Origin: Lithobates sylvaticus | Lineage: Eukaryota; Chordata; Amphibia; Anura; Ranidae | Assembly: GCA_028564925.1 (NCBI GenBank) | Contig: CM053028.1 | Coordinates: 365,409,012 to 365,473,011 of the forward strand | Length of the DNA: 64,000 nt | Reading direction: 5' to 3' | In this document: one piece after another, positions 37,101-43,266 of the stretch | Layout: every line of letters begins with the position of its first letter | Numbering within the stretch: the stretch's first letter is position 1 | Program-made: the position numbers and the translations under genes | The notes under the pieces: model-generated | What the model was told of the DNA's origin: nothing | Database searches by the model: none | The model's input: the letters and a program-made list of their open reading frames with translations, nothing else

Positions 37101-40100
37101 GCTGAATCACAAGATCTCTCTTTCCCTTCCTGACAGATCTGCCGTTGCTTTGTTTACACAGGCAGATGGCTGATCCACCTCTCCTGTTAACATCGCAGCC
37201 GCCGGACCCACTGATTGGCTCCCGCTGTGTCCAATGACACCGTGCGCACGCGCCCCCCTGAACTGCGTTCACAAAATCACGTACAGGTACTGCCACTGTA
37301 AATGAAAGTCCAATCTGCAGCACCTCGTATATTTATTAAGAGAGTTTTAAACGCATCAAAATAATAACAGCTTTGGATCCATTAGGATCCTATATTACCA
37401 TTTTGTTTTTAGCAAACTGGAGAAAAGTTTAACAGACAAGGTTTGGTCATGTCTGTCTGAATACAGAAAAGCGCACATTTTTTTTCTGATTGAACTATGT
37501 TCTGAGAACTGTTGCCCGCAAGATCTTGATATTGGTAGAATGTCTGAAAGTTGGTGGCAACAAGTGTCTGAAAGTGCAGACAAAAATATAAAGTGACAGT
37601 GACAAAAAAAATATTGTATATAAAAAGCTCTGTACATATCAAACCATGTATTACTTTTTAGTAATCTTTAGCCTATTTGAGGGAGTAACCAGTGATTGAT
37701 TTTTTTTAGGATGTAATTGTGTCTCATAATGCCAAAGAGAACATGCTGAGTCCTGCTTCTTCCATTAAAAGTGAAGAAATATAGCAAAATAAGGAAGTAT
37801 CCATATGAGGAAATATAGTCTAGCAAGTTCCCCTGTCACATGTGGATGAGACAATGTCACTTATACAGGCAGATCACAGTATAAAATAGGCTACACAAAG
37901 ATAACGTTATACCACATAATGACACACAGAATAGTACTTCACTGATCACATGACCAGAGGAATAACAATTATCTAGTTTGAAGGTCAGTTCCATAGACAT
38001 GTGATACAGCCAACCTTTGTAATTACAGCATTGTAAATATAAAGGCAACATAAAGGAAGCACGTGCTTTGTGTTTATTAAAATATAATATTTATTATTAT
38101 TATTATGAATTTATATTGTACACATTTAACAATGAATGTAACCATACCTCCTAACAGTCTCAGGATTTTAACACAATCCCTTATATGCCTCACTGACACC
38201 AATATCTCCGTACTCCCCCACAAAGCACTGGTCCCCCCCCCCCACACTAAACACAGTGCCCGCCCCCTTCATTATCAAAAACCTTTGCCCCCCTTTTCCC
38301 CACCACTAAACATCATTGTCCTCTTCTCCTCTCAGTAAGCACCAAGCTACCTTTACCACTACTGAGCATCAATGCCCCCCTTTTCCCCCCACTGGGGTAT
38401 TTTTCCTTCTGCTGGCCACTGATGCCAGGCATTGTTTTTCATCCCACTGACTACCAACGTGGGACATTTATTCCTCTTGCTGACCACCAATTTTTCCTGC
38501 CTCTGACCATAAGTCTTGGTTCACATCTATGTGGTTGCGGTTGATGCATTTTTCAGGCACGTTTTGCGTTTTTAAACCCAAGTTTTTTGTGTTTTTGCAT
38601 GCATTTTTAATGCGTTTTGTGTTTTTTTTTTTTTTGTGTTTCCTTTAAAAACACTGTATATAGCTGGTTGCTAAGGGGTGGGTCGGGGGTGACAGCTGAA
38701 TGTAAAAAAATAATAATTCCTGGCCAAAAGAATATAATCAGGACAAAAACAGCGGGGGGTCCCCCCCTTCGGGTCTGGTATGGATTTAGAGGGGAACTTC
38801 ACGCCAAAATGTAAAAAAAAAAAAAAAAATCGACCCTTATCCGAGCATGCAGCCTGGCAGAGCCCGCCTGCCCCAAAGCACCGCCCCACGTTGAGGGCAT
38901 GTGGCCTGGTAAAATTATGGTGTGGGGTTCCACTCCAAATCCATACCAGACCCAAAGGGCCTGGCATGGATTTGGGGGGAACCCACGCTGTTTTCTTCAC
39001 AAATTTTTTATCTGCCAATTCTTTTATTTACATTCAGCTGCCAGTGGGAAAAACTGAAAAAAAAAAGTTTTGCTCACCACGAACGCTCCCGTGGTCTTAA
39101 ATAGCTATGGGGGGCCCTGGTGGCCCGGCTCCCTGTAACATCAGCGACCGATGCTTGCTGGGCCGCTGCCGACGTCATAGGGGGCGGTGCCACCAGGTGA
39201 TGTCGCCGGGGGCTCCACCCCATAGCTATTTAGGAAATATCACATGGCAGAGCAGGCAGACCGTGGGAGCGTTCGTGGTGAGAGGAGTTTTTTTTTTTCG
39301 GGTCTGTCGGTTGCGTCGTCATCGTGAATCATGACGAATCTACATCGGGGGACATTGGGAGGCAATTTTGCCTCCAACTGACCACCAATGCTAATCATAT
39401 TTTACTGCAGGCCGCTGACGCAGAGTGATTTGCCTTCTGAACATTTTTTCCTTCCCCTGATCACCAACACATTTTTAGCTCCTTCTGACCACTGATACCA
39501 GTAATTTTTTCCTCCCACTGACCACAGACGCTGACCAGCAATATAAGAGCACTATGACACACACATTGTTAATTGTTGCACTGTGTAGATTGTGTTGCAC
39601 ATTACATAGTGCTGTACATTACATACTCCTGGCCAAAGTGTTTATGGCTGCTAAGTAGTTTCTGGCTATTTAATGTGTATTTTATGTGTGTTTGTGAACC
39701 TCTTGCTTATGGTACATTAACATTTTTGGGTACAAGGACTACGGAATATGTGGGCATTGTGTACTACAAAATGCCTCAGACCATATTTAACCATGTCCCT
39801 TTAAGACACATCCAATATTTAGAACAATGTAGCCACACCTGTCTTTCACCGTGGCATGCCGCGTAATATGTAAAAGATGTAATATAAAAATCTAATTCCA
39901 GGTTACATGAATAGCAGTAGATACAATATCATTATCTAATTTATCTGCAGAAAAAATACATCAGCAGCTTAAAGACAACTCATACATTGCCATAACAGGT
40001 CCCTTATAATCAGAGAGGCTATGGAGCACTTAGATACCTTCCATGTGCTGTCCCACCACCCCTGCAGGCTGAGTGAAAAATAGATTCGTCCATCCATGCT

Positions 40101-42412
40101 AAACAGTGCAGATGGATGAATCGCTTGTTGCGGCTATTGTGTTTTGAAAGCCAGCTGTTAAAATAAACAAAGGCTGCATCTGAATGTTCAGCTGATAATT
40201 TTCGTAAGTGAGTACATTTCGACTGATTCATCAGGAACTAGCTAAAATTTGTTTTGTTTATGACCAGCTTAAAGTATATGTAAAGCTTCAAGGTTTTTCA
40301 CCTTAATGCATTCTATGTACTAAAGGAGTTGTAAAGTCAGAAGGTTTTTTATCTTAATGCATTTATCATAATGCCCCTAATACTTACCTGAGCCTAAGCC
40401 CTATCTCTATCCAGCAATGTCCGCGAGTCCCTCGGCCATCCGGGACTCTCCTTCCTAATTGGCTGAGACACAGCAGGGGCGCCATTGGCTCCTGCTGCTT
40501 TCAATCAAAGTCAGTTAGCCATTCATGAGAGAGAGGGCGGGGGCCAAATCACAGCTCCATATCTGAATGGACACATGGAGCTGCAGTTCGGCTCGGATGC
40601 CCCCATAGCAAGCTGCTTGCTGTGGGAGCACTCAACAGGAGAGAAGGGCTAGGTGCAGCGAAGAGGGACCTGAGAGGGGGATCCAGGCTGCCCTGTGCAA
40701 ATCCACTGCACAGAGCAGATATGTATAACATGTTTGTTATTTTTATGAAAAAAAAGGGTGGGCTCGGGACGCAGAGCACTGTGCCCTGAGCCCACCCAGT
40801 CGTGTGACTAAAGTGAATTAATATTCGCTATTGTCTTCCTGATTCTTCTCCCAACCAATTAGGACGTTTTAAGACTCCCTGGCCAATCGTGTCTAAAGAC
40901 ACACTTCCTGTTCAGCCAGGAGTAGAAGCAAAGGCCCTGGCTCTTCCTTCCCCCTGCCTCCTAAAGTAAGGTCCATCTCCCGCAGGGGGGGTTTGTTGTG
41001 GTAGACCACGCCGCCTTTTCGTCCATCCAGGGGAGGGGGTTACTAGCGATGTTCGCCGCCTTCCCGCGTCCGCCGTCCTTCTCCCCTGCTGTGCTTCCGG
41101 CGAATGCTGCCTTCTCATCTGTCTCCACTAGGGAAAAGGATGAAGATAAGGAAAGAGTGGAAGGTATGCACTCCCTACATTTTCTCCTTTTAAGTGGAAT
41201 TGCTACTTTTTCCTGAATCGGCAAGTTACAGGATTGCGTTGATATACTGTTGTCACAAGGAAGTAAATTTTACTGTTAGTTTAATTTTACATCATTACAC
41301 ATTTAGTGCAAATTTACACATGTATTGCAGAGCAGCCATAGCAATTCAACGCTCTGGCCAATGCGTTGCTGGCTGTCTAGGAGGCAGTATGGTGCACGAT
41401 TCAACGCACCGCACTGCACCATTCCTTTTCTTTTGTTTTGTACCAGCCTTATTTGAATTGTACAACATTTATTTTTTATTCATTGCAATGTCAGGCGGCG
41501 CATATCGCTGTCTGACATTGCAGTGGGCTAAGGGCCGGTGCGCTGCGATAAAATGCAGCATGTCTGCATTTAATCGCAGCACAGTGCTAGGCTGCATTGC
41601 AGTGTGAATGGGACACATAGGAAACAATTGTTACCATGCAGTTAAACGTCTGTCACCACACATATGCCCCGTATACACGGTCGGAAATTCCGACAGAAAA
41701 TGTCCGATCGGACCATGTTGTCGGAAAATCCGACCGTGTGTGGGCTCCAGCGGAATTTTTCCGTCGGGATTTCCGACAGAAAAAATTTGAGATCCTGCTC
41801 TCAAATTTTCCGACAACAAAATCCGATCGGACTTTTTCCGATCGTGTGTAGAGAATTCCGATGGACAAAGTGCCACGCATGCTCAGATCGAATTAGGAGA
41901 CCAAACCTATTGGCTACTAGCCTCTACGTAGTTCTGTCGTACGCAACGAACGTCACCACGTTCAGAATGATCAGATTTTCCGACAACTTTGTCCGACCGT
42001 GTATATGGAACACAAAGCAACACCGGAAAAAATCTGACGGATTTTGTGGTCGGAATTTCTGACCATGTGTACGGGCACTAGTGTAAATTGGCCCGAAGTC
42101 TGCAGTTTTCTTGGAGTGTTTAATGAGAAAATAAAAACTCAAATAGTTTATCAGTTCAATCTCATATTTAGTTAGGACCTAACATAAGCATTACATTCCT
42201 TTGGCAATGAATGAGTACACAGTCCAGCAGCCACTTTCTAAAGAAAGCAGAAACCACAATGCACTGAATATAAAAAAACAACTGTACAATAGACAATAAA
42301 TAGTAGATGTTCAATTACAAACTTACTGCAAAGCTAGTAGTATAGGAATTTGAATCAATGAGTACTCACCTGCCAGGAGCAGGACCCCCCAGATCATTGT
42401 CAGACGACTCAT
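8078..42412 (-). CDS. LAMP3: LAMP3-like lysosome-associated membrane glycoprotein gene, exons 1-5 (3' end outside window)
   Basis: Joined coding exons are 42412..42370, 17190..16805, 15244..15125, 10432..10375 and 8245..8078. All junctions are GT-AG with compatible phases (1, 0, 0, 1, 1), giving about 258 codons without a stop. Order: signal peptide, Ser/Thr/Asn-rich mucin stalk with many N-x-S/T sites, then a LAMP luminal domain. The domain shows [10 protein letters not shown], a YFN..P..T block followed by NGTC, FPQGF, IYYIDEV, and near the end [14 protein letters not shown]. Three of the four domain cysteines are visible; the fourth, the membrane helix and the GYQ-type tail should lie in a further exon not seen here. 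The family forms heavily glycosylated lysosomal or late-endosomal membrane proteins. LAMP3 is favoured over CD68 and LAMP1/2 because, from memory, the YxVMNG..TC..A.MG, YYI.EV and VxLQAFD blocks and the single domain after a mucin stalk match it best. The symbol is inference. Confidence 0.72.
8556..9171. mobile_element. hAT-type MITE with exact 8-bp target duplication
   Basis: The termini are CAGGGCCGTTTTTAA and its near inverse TTAAAGACGGCCCTG. The flanks are identical 8-mers, CTGGTAAG at 8548..8555 and 9172..9179, which is diagnostic of hAT. Inside are about four copies of a roughly 50-bp unit with CTCTAGCAACTAATCA (8905-9050) and a short unit with CATATGTAAATAG (8810-8870). A G run occurs at 9109-9123. 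Non-coding. Confidence 0.9.
9180..10374. other. LAMP intron 4, unassigned
   Basis: No gene is recognised. The 9740-10140 part has the look of an old repeat with ATGAATGGGAAGTG and CTTCAGTTATGATTGAACAC motifs, but boundaries were not found. Confidence 0.35.
10375..10432 (-). CDS. LAMP3: LAMP3-like exon 4 (LAMP domain)
   Basis: A short 58-nt exon with acceptor ACTTGCAG and donor CCG|GTAAGT. It encodes [19 protein letters not shown] plus one base. The YYI.EV strand matches the LAMP domain and includes one N-F-T glycosylation site. Phases 0 and 1 fit exons 3 and 5. It is too short to be found by ORF length and was located by homology and splice sites. Confidence 0.75.
10514..10824. mobile_element. 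MITE with AGCCAGCCATAGAC inverted repeats, TTA duplication
   Basis: The left terminus AGCCAGCCATAGAC and the right terminus GTCTATGGCTGGCC are inverse, with TTA flanks at 10511..10513 and 10825..10827. This fits a PIF/Harbinger-type non-autonomous element. It sits 80 bases from LAMP exon 4 in intron 3. ORFs across it are spurious. Confidence 0.78.
11710..11972. mobile_element. Probable MITE (GTTCACACT..AGTGTGAAC ends)
   Basis: The sequence begins GGCTGGGTTCACACTTAGT and ends GCACTAGTGTGAAC. The CpG-bearing middle and the end symmetry are typical of abundant frog MITEs, but a clean target duplication is not visible. Confidence 0.55.
12195..12344. mobile_element. Short hAT-type MITE
   Basis: CAGGGGTCTCAAACTGG at the left is mirrored by CCAGTTTGAGACCCCTG at the right, and the GGCCCTCCAGCTG block continues the inverted repeat. 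The flanking 8-mers ATCTAAAC and CTTTAAAC agree at 6 of 8 positions, an aged hAT duplication. Confidence 0.8.
12345..13555. other. LAMP intron 3, unassigned
   Basis: AT-rich sequence. The plus ORF 12709..12909 is short and lacks recognisable features. No repeat termini were found. Confidence 0.35.
13556..13812. mobile_element. Harbinger MITE of the CGTACACACG family
   Basis: The ends are TGCGGCGTACACACGC and GTGTGTACGCGGCC. The interior is rich in CCGCCGGA/TCCGGCGG and CCGCGGGA words shared with the palindrome at 26315..28901. The flanking CAA and TAA are consistent with a worn TWA duplication. The two overlapping ORFs here reflect the GC-rich interior. Confidence 0.8.
13813..15124. other. 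LAMP intron 3, unassigned
   Basis: It contains short ORFs around 14036-14622, including a 138-codon plus-strand frame, with no family signature and no partner exon evidence. A repeat origin for 14200-14660 is possible. Confidence 0.3.
15125..15244 (-). CDS. LAMP3: LAMP3-like exon 3 (LAMP domain)
   Basis: This 120-nt phase-0 exon has acceptor TTTTACACAG and donor AAG|GTATGT. It encodes [18 protein letters not shown], then [21 protein letters not shown]. It supplies the second domain cysteine, two or three N-glycosylation sites, and the beta strand around FPQGF that is typical of the family. Confidence 0.8.
15245..15924. other. LAMP intron 2, unassigned
   Basis: No gene or bounded repeat is recognised. 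TGTCACGGACAGGTACATGG near 15671 may belong to an old repeat. Confidence 0.3.
15925..16402. mobile_element. TTAA element of the TTAAAGTGGTTGTAAA family
   Basis: The left end is TTAAAATGGTTGTAATATG and the right end is GGGTTTACAACCACTTTAA, so the inverted repeat includes flanking TTAA on both sides (15925..15928, 16399..16402). TTAA duplication is characteristic of piggyBac-type insertion. Non-coding, in LAMP intron 2. Confidence 0.78.
16805..17190 (-). CDS. LAMP3: LAMP3-like exon 2 (mucin stalk and start of LAMP domain)
   Basis: The acceptor is a pyrimidine tract ending TTTTTTAG and the donor is AAG|GTATGC. The 386-nt exon begins in phase 1 and ends on a codon boundary. It encodes the end of the signal peptide, about 70 residues of Ser/Thr repeats with many N-linked sites, a short Pro/Lys linker, and the LAMP-domain opening [17 protein letters not shown], ending in MQDKDAK. 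Confidence 0.8.
17191..17537. other. LAMP intron 1, exon-proximal, no feature
   Basis: It holds the pyrimidine tract and probable branch region upstream of exon 2 on the minus strand. The minus ORF 17175..17426 overlaps exon 2 but is open by chance. Confidence 0.4.
17538..17769. repeat. Tandem repeat, about 76-78-bp unit, three copies
   Basis: The units begin at 17538, 17616 and 17691 with CAAATTATGCATTATTACAA (first copy one base different). Each continues through CCTCTGCCCCACCCCTTAT and GATGTGATATAGCC. Copies 2 and 3 are nearly identical. Located in LAMP intron 1 about 350 bases from exon 2. Confidence 0.9.
17770..18349. other. Unassigned, possibly including L2 5' leader
   Basis: No coding signature is seen. 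The pyrimidine-rich character that marks the following L2 begins near 18350, so the true 5' limit of the LINE could be a little to the left. Confidence 0.35.
18350..20185 (+). mobile_element. L2-clade LINE (older copy), 5' portion
   Basis: A pyrimidine-rich leader is followed by a frame from 18438 with hydrophobic [16 protein letters not shown], the short upstream motif common in L2/CR1 proteins. Then comes the apurinic endonuclease domain: [18 protein letters not shown], and in another frame [15 protein letters not shown] and LSDHNLF. Several frameshifts and stops separate the blocks. The element stops at ATCTT (20181..20185), where a second L2 in reverse orientation is inserted, and resumes at 24482. 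Confidence 0.88.
20269..22371 (-). CDS. L2 LINE reverse transcriptase (700 codons, open)
   Basis: The motifs in order: [86 protein letters not shown] with the catalytic ADD pair, [27 protein letters not shown] and GPRLWNALP. This is the full RT palm and thumb region of L2/CR1-type LINEs that copy RNA into nicked target DNA. The real ORF continues upstream in another frame toward the endonuclease (22472..23260). The start ATG used here is internal. Confidence 0.9.
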   Translation of the reverse strand: MANKIATLNLTHSTEHTLRSLNKVLLQSADAVAPKRRTPIRRKNSGWFNSSLMLLKQERRRAERAWRRNPTKENQTNYKGLTENYHKAIFKAKKDFFANTISSALNRPRELFKIVAQSMNPACLEPPANETQDFCNELSDFFIDKIDNIRKIIHMKKTSNLSHPEQKEDMVTNIPLPPKFSLIPISTDTTKNIIKNLRDSTSPIDIIPTKLLKECSDILAPTLTHLINQSFKEGIVPGALKQGIIKPLLKKPNLDPRDPNHRRPITSLNTISKIMEKAVVQQLHRHLDTHKLLDPLKSGFRPGHGTEMALLKIWDDALEAADDGESCLLVLLDLSAAFDTVDHNTLLIRLTEVAGVADADLQWFASFLGNRSQTVKLGAFTSETRAISCGVPQGSPLSPVLFNIYIRPLLKIIRRSDLCFHSYADDTQLYFRITGQKDPHRQLENCLTRIDDWMTASSLKLNESKTELLILHANQNSRTKIPWTPPTILGQTISPRTKAKSLGVIFDSEMSMEAQIGSVVSGSHHLLRLLRRLIPFIPKEDKAVVVGTVINSRLDYANSLYIGLPQYQLARLQLIQNTAARLITGKKTWESISPSLRSLHWLTVKNRVIFKTLCLTHKCTHGDAPQYLLEKIKRYTPNRSLRSSDQNLLLIPKSRYKSKGERRFAVQGPRLWNALPTYIRMEENHQVFRKKLKTHLFSEA
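22472..23260 (-). CDS. L2 LINE apurinic-type endonuclease domain
   Basis: The frame carries [67 protein letters not shown] and PWTDHQI. These are the catalytic Glu, Tyr, Asp-x-Asn and Asp-His blocks of LINE endonucleases. It ends at a stop where the following sequence continues the protein in a different frame ([11 protein letters not shown]), so one small indel separates it from the RT frame at 22371. Confidence 0.88.
   Translation of the reverse strand: MCYFKYSAEVLHRLRNATSTLPATIQKILRKEQLLKTDRRSTIKHRKIPTQPQQLACAMINTRSAVKHRLEVHDFITQNNIDCLFITESWLTPDCNTILTELVPENYRILTEHRIGKKGGGLAAIFKSHLVLTKPILQNSVPFMETLTLHLQSTPHDTTHILLCYRPPGPKTNLLTPLTEFTAIHTLKSKNLLVLGDFNLWANSTQDPIATACINQLEELGLQQLIKTPTHGSGHTLDLIFKQNLNINILDNLPLPWTDHQI
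23290..24481 (-). other. CpG-rich 5' leader of the younger L2
   Basis: This GC- and CpG-rich stretch with G runs (23705, 24147, 24389) and repeats such as GACTAGGCCGGAGCC (24075, 24238) lies between the L2 endonuclease and the 5' junction. It probably serves as the internal promoter and leader. Opposite-strand ORFs are compositional. Confidence 0.6.
24482..26070 (+). mobile_element. L2-clade LINE (older copy), 3' portion
   Basis: It continues the copy at 18350..20185 after the nested insert. RT motifs are visible in plus frames: [44 protein letters not shown]-like and TDDTQIYLF-like blocks, [25 protein letters not shown], then [14 protein letters not shown] and [15 protein letters not shown]. 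The 3' end reads AAGCGCTGTGTAAACTGTTGGCACTATATAAATCG, followed by TGAATAACAATAA, an L2-type tail. At least four frame breaks are present. Confidence 0.88.
26071..26314. other. LAMP intron 1, no feature
   Basis: Short AT-rich spacer between the older L2 and the palindromic Harbinger-type element. It ends in the TTA duplication at 26312..26314. Confidence 0.5.
27084..27551 (-). other. Mirror transcription unit, left arm (TATA to AATAAA)
   Basis: On the minus strand TATATAAG lies at 27551..27544 and AATAAA at 27089..27084. In between is a purine-rich GAAGAAGAAG and GACGACGA tract with two related units of about 150 bp. Any transcript would start about 30 bases past the TATA, downstream of the only nearby ATG, so a protein product is doubtful. 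An open frame rich in Lys/Arg ([17 protein letters not shown]) crosses it. Confidence 0.5.
27702..28169 (+). other. Mirror transcription unit, right arm (TATA to AATAAA)
   Basis: TATATAAG at 27702..27709 and AATAAA at 28164..28169 sit exactly opposite the left-arm signals about the centre 27626.5. The content is the same purine-rich repeat tract. The pairing of core-promoter and polyadenylation signals suggests a short Pol II unit, but transcription is inference. Confidence 0.5.
28905..30176. other. LAMP intron 1, no recognised feature
   Basis: Non-repetitive-looking AT-rich sequence without coding or repeat signatures. Confidence 0.4.
30177..30345 (+). mobile_element. L2-like 3' end or L2-derived SINE fragment
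   Basis: TATATAGCGCCGTCAATTTATG, then CAAGGAGCTTACAATCTAA and CCAATTAACCTACCAGCATG are conserved words of L2 3' ends and their SINEs in vertebrates. No coding part and no clean boundaries. Confidence 0.65.
30346..31002. other. LAMP intron 1, no recognised feature
   Basis: Nothing recognisable was found; minus ORF 30552..30785 has no family feature. Confidence 0.35.
31003..31468. mobile_element. TTAA element with TTAAAGGAAAAGTA ends
   Basis: TTAA at 31003..31006 and 31465..31468 flank ends AAGGAAAAGTACAGCC and ATACTTCTCTT. A hairpin AAGTACAGCCAAAGC/GCTGTACTT sits at the left end. The interior has CAGACAGTGGGC..CCCACTGTCTG-type inversion, GCTGATGTCA and GAGAACCAAGCGATC. A related copy lies at about 31850..32270 in the opposite direction. 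Confidence 0.7.
31850..32270. mobile_element. Second copy of the TTAAAGGAAAAGTA-type element, inverted
   Basis: The right end ATACTTCTCTTTTAA contains TTAA at 32267..32270, preceded by the hairpin AAGTATGGCTAAAAG/CTTTGGCCATACTT. CAGCCGACAGTGGGC and CCCACTGTCTGCTAA match the neighbour at 31003..31468 in inverted order. The left limit is uncertain. Confidence 0.6.
32271..34116. other. LAMP intron 1, no recognised feature
   Basis: No coding signature. It contains a polypyrimidine patch near 32540-32580 and a CATTCATTCATT patch at 33376. Confidence 0.35.
34117..34168. repeat. (AT)n microsatellite
   Basis: About 26 AT units immediately precede the left end of a Tc1 element, which needs TA as target. 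Confidence 0.95.
34173..36197 (+). mobile_element. Tc1/mariner transposon interrupted by a Harbinger MITE
   Basis: The ends CAGTATCTCAC and GTGAGATACTG form long inverted repeats of about 250 bases with internal direct repeats (AGTGAGTAC). The transposase starts at ATG 34942 ([22 protein letters not shown], paired-type helix-turn-helix), then [33 protein letters not shown] and [12 protein letters not shown]. Two frame changes, near 35100-35140 and 35430-35480, break it. The MITE 34461..34869 splits the left inverted repeat region. Confidence 0.92.
34461..34869. mobile_element. Harbinger MITE of the CGTACACACG family, inside Tc1
   Basis: The ends are ATGCCGCGTACACACGG and CCGATCGTGTGTACACGGCAT, flanked by TA. 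The interior carries GGAATTTCCGA and TCGGAAATTCCGAT words. It interrupts the Tc1 sequence GTTGGTG..TACAAGGTCTC, so it is younger than that element. Confidence 0.85.
36214..36751 (-). mobile_element. Truncated Tc1/mariner copy
   Basis: It starts after TA with CAGTGCATCCGGAAAGTATT. Minus frame 36587..36369 gives [17 protein letters not shown] and the C-terminal GASTKY. Only the C-terminal part of the transposase remains, and it ends abruptly at a TTAA-element fragment. Confidence 0.85.
36752..37305 (+). mobile_element. Fragment of a TTAACCAC-type TTAA element
   Basis: AAGCGTATATTGATTGGTTTGCGC and GTTATAGCGTCTACAAACTA match positions 47800-47850 of the complete copy, followed by GGCGGCGATCTGTG and GGGGTTAAC segments. 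It contains a strong hairpin, GAGAGATCTGTGATTCAGC/GCTGAATCACAAGATCTCTC. Both ends are incomplete. Confidence 0.75.
37306..38340. other. LAMP intron 1, no recognised feature
   Basis: AT-rich, with short chance ORFs (37395-37642). It becomes C-rich from 38150, leading into the minisatellite that follows. Confidence 0.35.
38341..39545. repeat. Minisatellite remnant (CTGACCACCAATGC units) split by a repeat block
   Basis: Units with CCACTGACCACCAA and ATTTTTTCCTCCC occur at 38385-38515 and again at 39340-39545. The middle 38520-39340 is a different block: a MITE-like start (GGTTCACATCTATG), then sequence homologous to the giant palindrome (CCGAGCATGCAGCCTGGCA, GTTGAGGGCATGTGGCCTGGT), then an inverted repeat at 39072-39280. 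Confidence 0.65.
39072..39280. repeat. Inverted repeat centred near 39175
   Basis: CTCACCACGAACGCTCCC at the left is matched by GGGAGCGTTCGTGGTGAG at the right. TTAAATAGCTATGGGG is matched inside by CCCCATAGCTATTTAG. The organisation resembles the large palindrome at 26315..28901. Confidence 0.75.
39546..40265. other. LAMP intron 1, no recognised feature
   Basis: AT-rich sequence with no repeat termini or coding features seen. Confidence 0.35.
40266..40810. mobile_element. Fragments of TTAAAGTGGTTGTAAA-family TTAA elements
   Basis: TTTTTCACCTTAATGCATTC and AAAGGAGTTGTAAAGTCAGAAGG match the inner ends of the complete copy at 54185..54650. Two partial copies appear overlapped here; boundaries are approximate. 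Confidence 0.55.
40811..41664. other. LAMP intron 1, probable decayed MITE content
   Basis: 41330-41620 has CpG-bearing words (GATTCAACGCACCGCACTGC, GGCGGCGCATATCGCTG) and ends GCAGTGTGAATGGG, typical of a MITE remnant. No gene is recognised. Confidence 0.35.
41665..42077. mobile_element. Harbinger MITE of the CGTACACACG family
   Basis: The ends TGCCCCGTATACACGGTCGG and GACCATGTGTACGGGCA are inverse. The left 20 bases are close to the left terminus of the autonomous Harbinger at 57716. It lies about 290 bases downstream of the LAMP exon 1 donor. ORFs on both strands come from its GGAAATTCCGAC repeats. Confidence 0.85.
42370..42412 (-). CDS. LAMP3: LAMP3-like exon 1 (start codon and signal peptide)
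   Basis: The exon reads [14 protein letters not shown] plus the first base of a glycine codon, then a consensus donor GTGAGT. The hydrophobic core after a basic residue is a signal peptide that continues into exon 2 (GIFMVDIYA). The split Gly codon fits the exon 2 acceptor phase. No better in-frame ATG is seen upstream. Confidence 0.75.
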
Positions 42413-42560
42413 GGCTCAGTATCGGCAGCTTCTCTCACTGGAGACAGATCTGTGCTCTGCAAGTAGAAGGAAGTTGGAGACTGTGCTGCACGTGACTTTA
42501 AGGAAATGAAGTTTTTACTGTTGGTTTCATTTCACATTGTTCCCTTGCGTCTCTATATTT
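42413..42560 (-). promoter_or_regulatory. LAMP3-like 5' UTR and proximal promoter
   Basis: This is the stretch directly upstream of the signal-peptide ATG. It has no recognised repeat. Minus-strand GTCACGTG (42489..42496) matches 8 of 10 bases of the CLEAR palindrome bound by TFEB-family factors. Minus-strand GAAATGAAAC (42524..42533) contains the IRF half-site pattern AANNGAAA. No clear TATA box is visible. The transcription start is not determined. Confidence 0.5.
42489..42496 (-). promoter_or_regulatory. CLEAR/TFEB-like E-box
   Basis: GTCACGTG lies 77-84 bases upstream of the LAMP start codon. CLEAR elements (GTCACGTGAC) are known upstream of many lysosomal genes, so the placement is functionally sensible. 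The last two consensus bases are not matched. Confidence 0.45.
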
Positions 42561-42909
42561 TTCTTTCAGCCTTATTTTGAACAGAAAATAAAAACTCAAA
42601 CAATTTAAAATTTGAATTCACCCTTAAAGGGTTAATTAGTCTTTACAGAAAGAATGTAAAGGTGAACTAGCACCAGACACTTTCCCCACTGCCCCCGGTC
42701 CCTACTGTATTTACCTCTGGGGTCGTCGAGCTGTCAACACCCCTGCAGCCAGTCCAGCAGTCAGGGGATTAGAAATCCGAGCTCCTCTTCCTCTTTTCCA
42801 TCAGCACTTTCGGCATGGACCAGATTGATTCTGATTGGTTAGCGTCAGTTACAGTGACAGCACTGACCAATCAGAATCGATCTGGTCCTTCCTGAAAGCG
42901 CTGCTTTTA

Positions 42910-43231
42910 TGCCGTGTACACACGAGCAGAACTTTTCATCATATATTCTGATCGTGTGTATGCCTCATTGGACTTGTCTCTCGTCTGTATGCTGTTCTGA
43001 CGTACCAAAAACAACGCATGCTCTGAAGCAAGTATGAGATAGAAGCTATTGGCTAATGACTATTGCAGTTACTTTTTCTAGTTCCGTCGTACGTGTTGTG
43101 TGTCACCGCGCTCTAGATGGTCGGAGTTTGGTGTGACTGTGTGTAGGCAAGACCGCTTTAGCGGAATTCCATCGGAATTCCGTCGGAGAAACCTTCAGAG
43201 TTTATTCCGATGGCAAAACCGCTCGTGTGCA
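42910..43231. mobile_element. Harbinger MITE, TTA duplication, upstream of LAMP3-like gene
   Basis: TTA flanks (42907..42909 and 43232..43234) enclose TGCCGTGTACACACGAGC at the left and a slightly shortened inverse GCTCGTGTGCA at the right. It lies about 500 bases upstream of the LAMP start codon. Confidence 0.75.
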
Positions 43232-43266
43232 TTACATTCTTTCTGTAAAGGTGATCTAACACTTTA

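Noticed and set aside
8078-42412. CD68 (macrosialin) or LAMP1/LAMP2 as the identity of the host gene
   Set aside because: Only one luminal domain after a mucin stalk excludes LAMP1/2 on present evidence. The YKVMNG..TC, YYIDEV and LQAFD blocks looked closer to LAMP3 than CD68 from memory. A phylogeny could overturn this.
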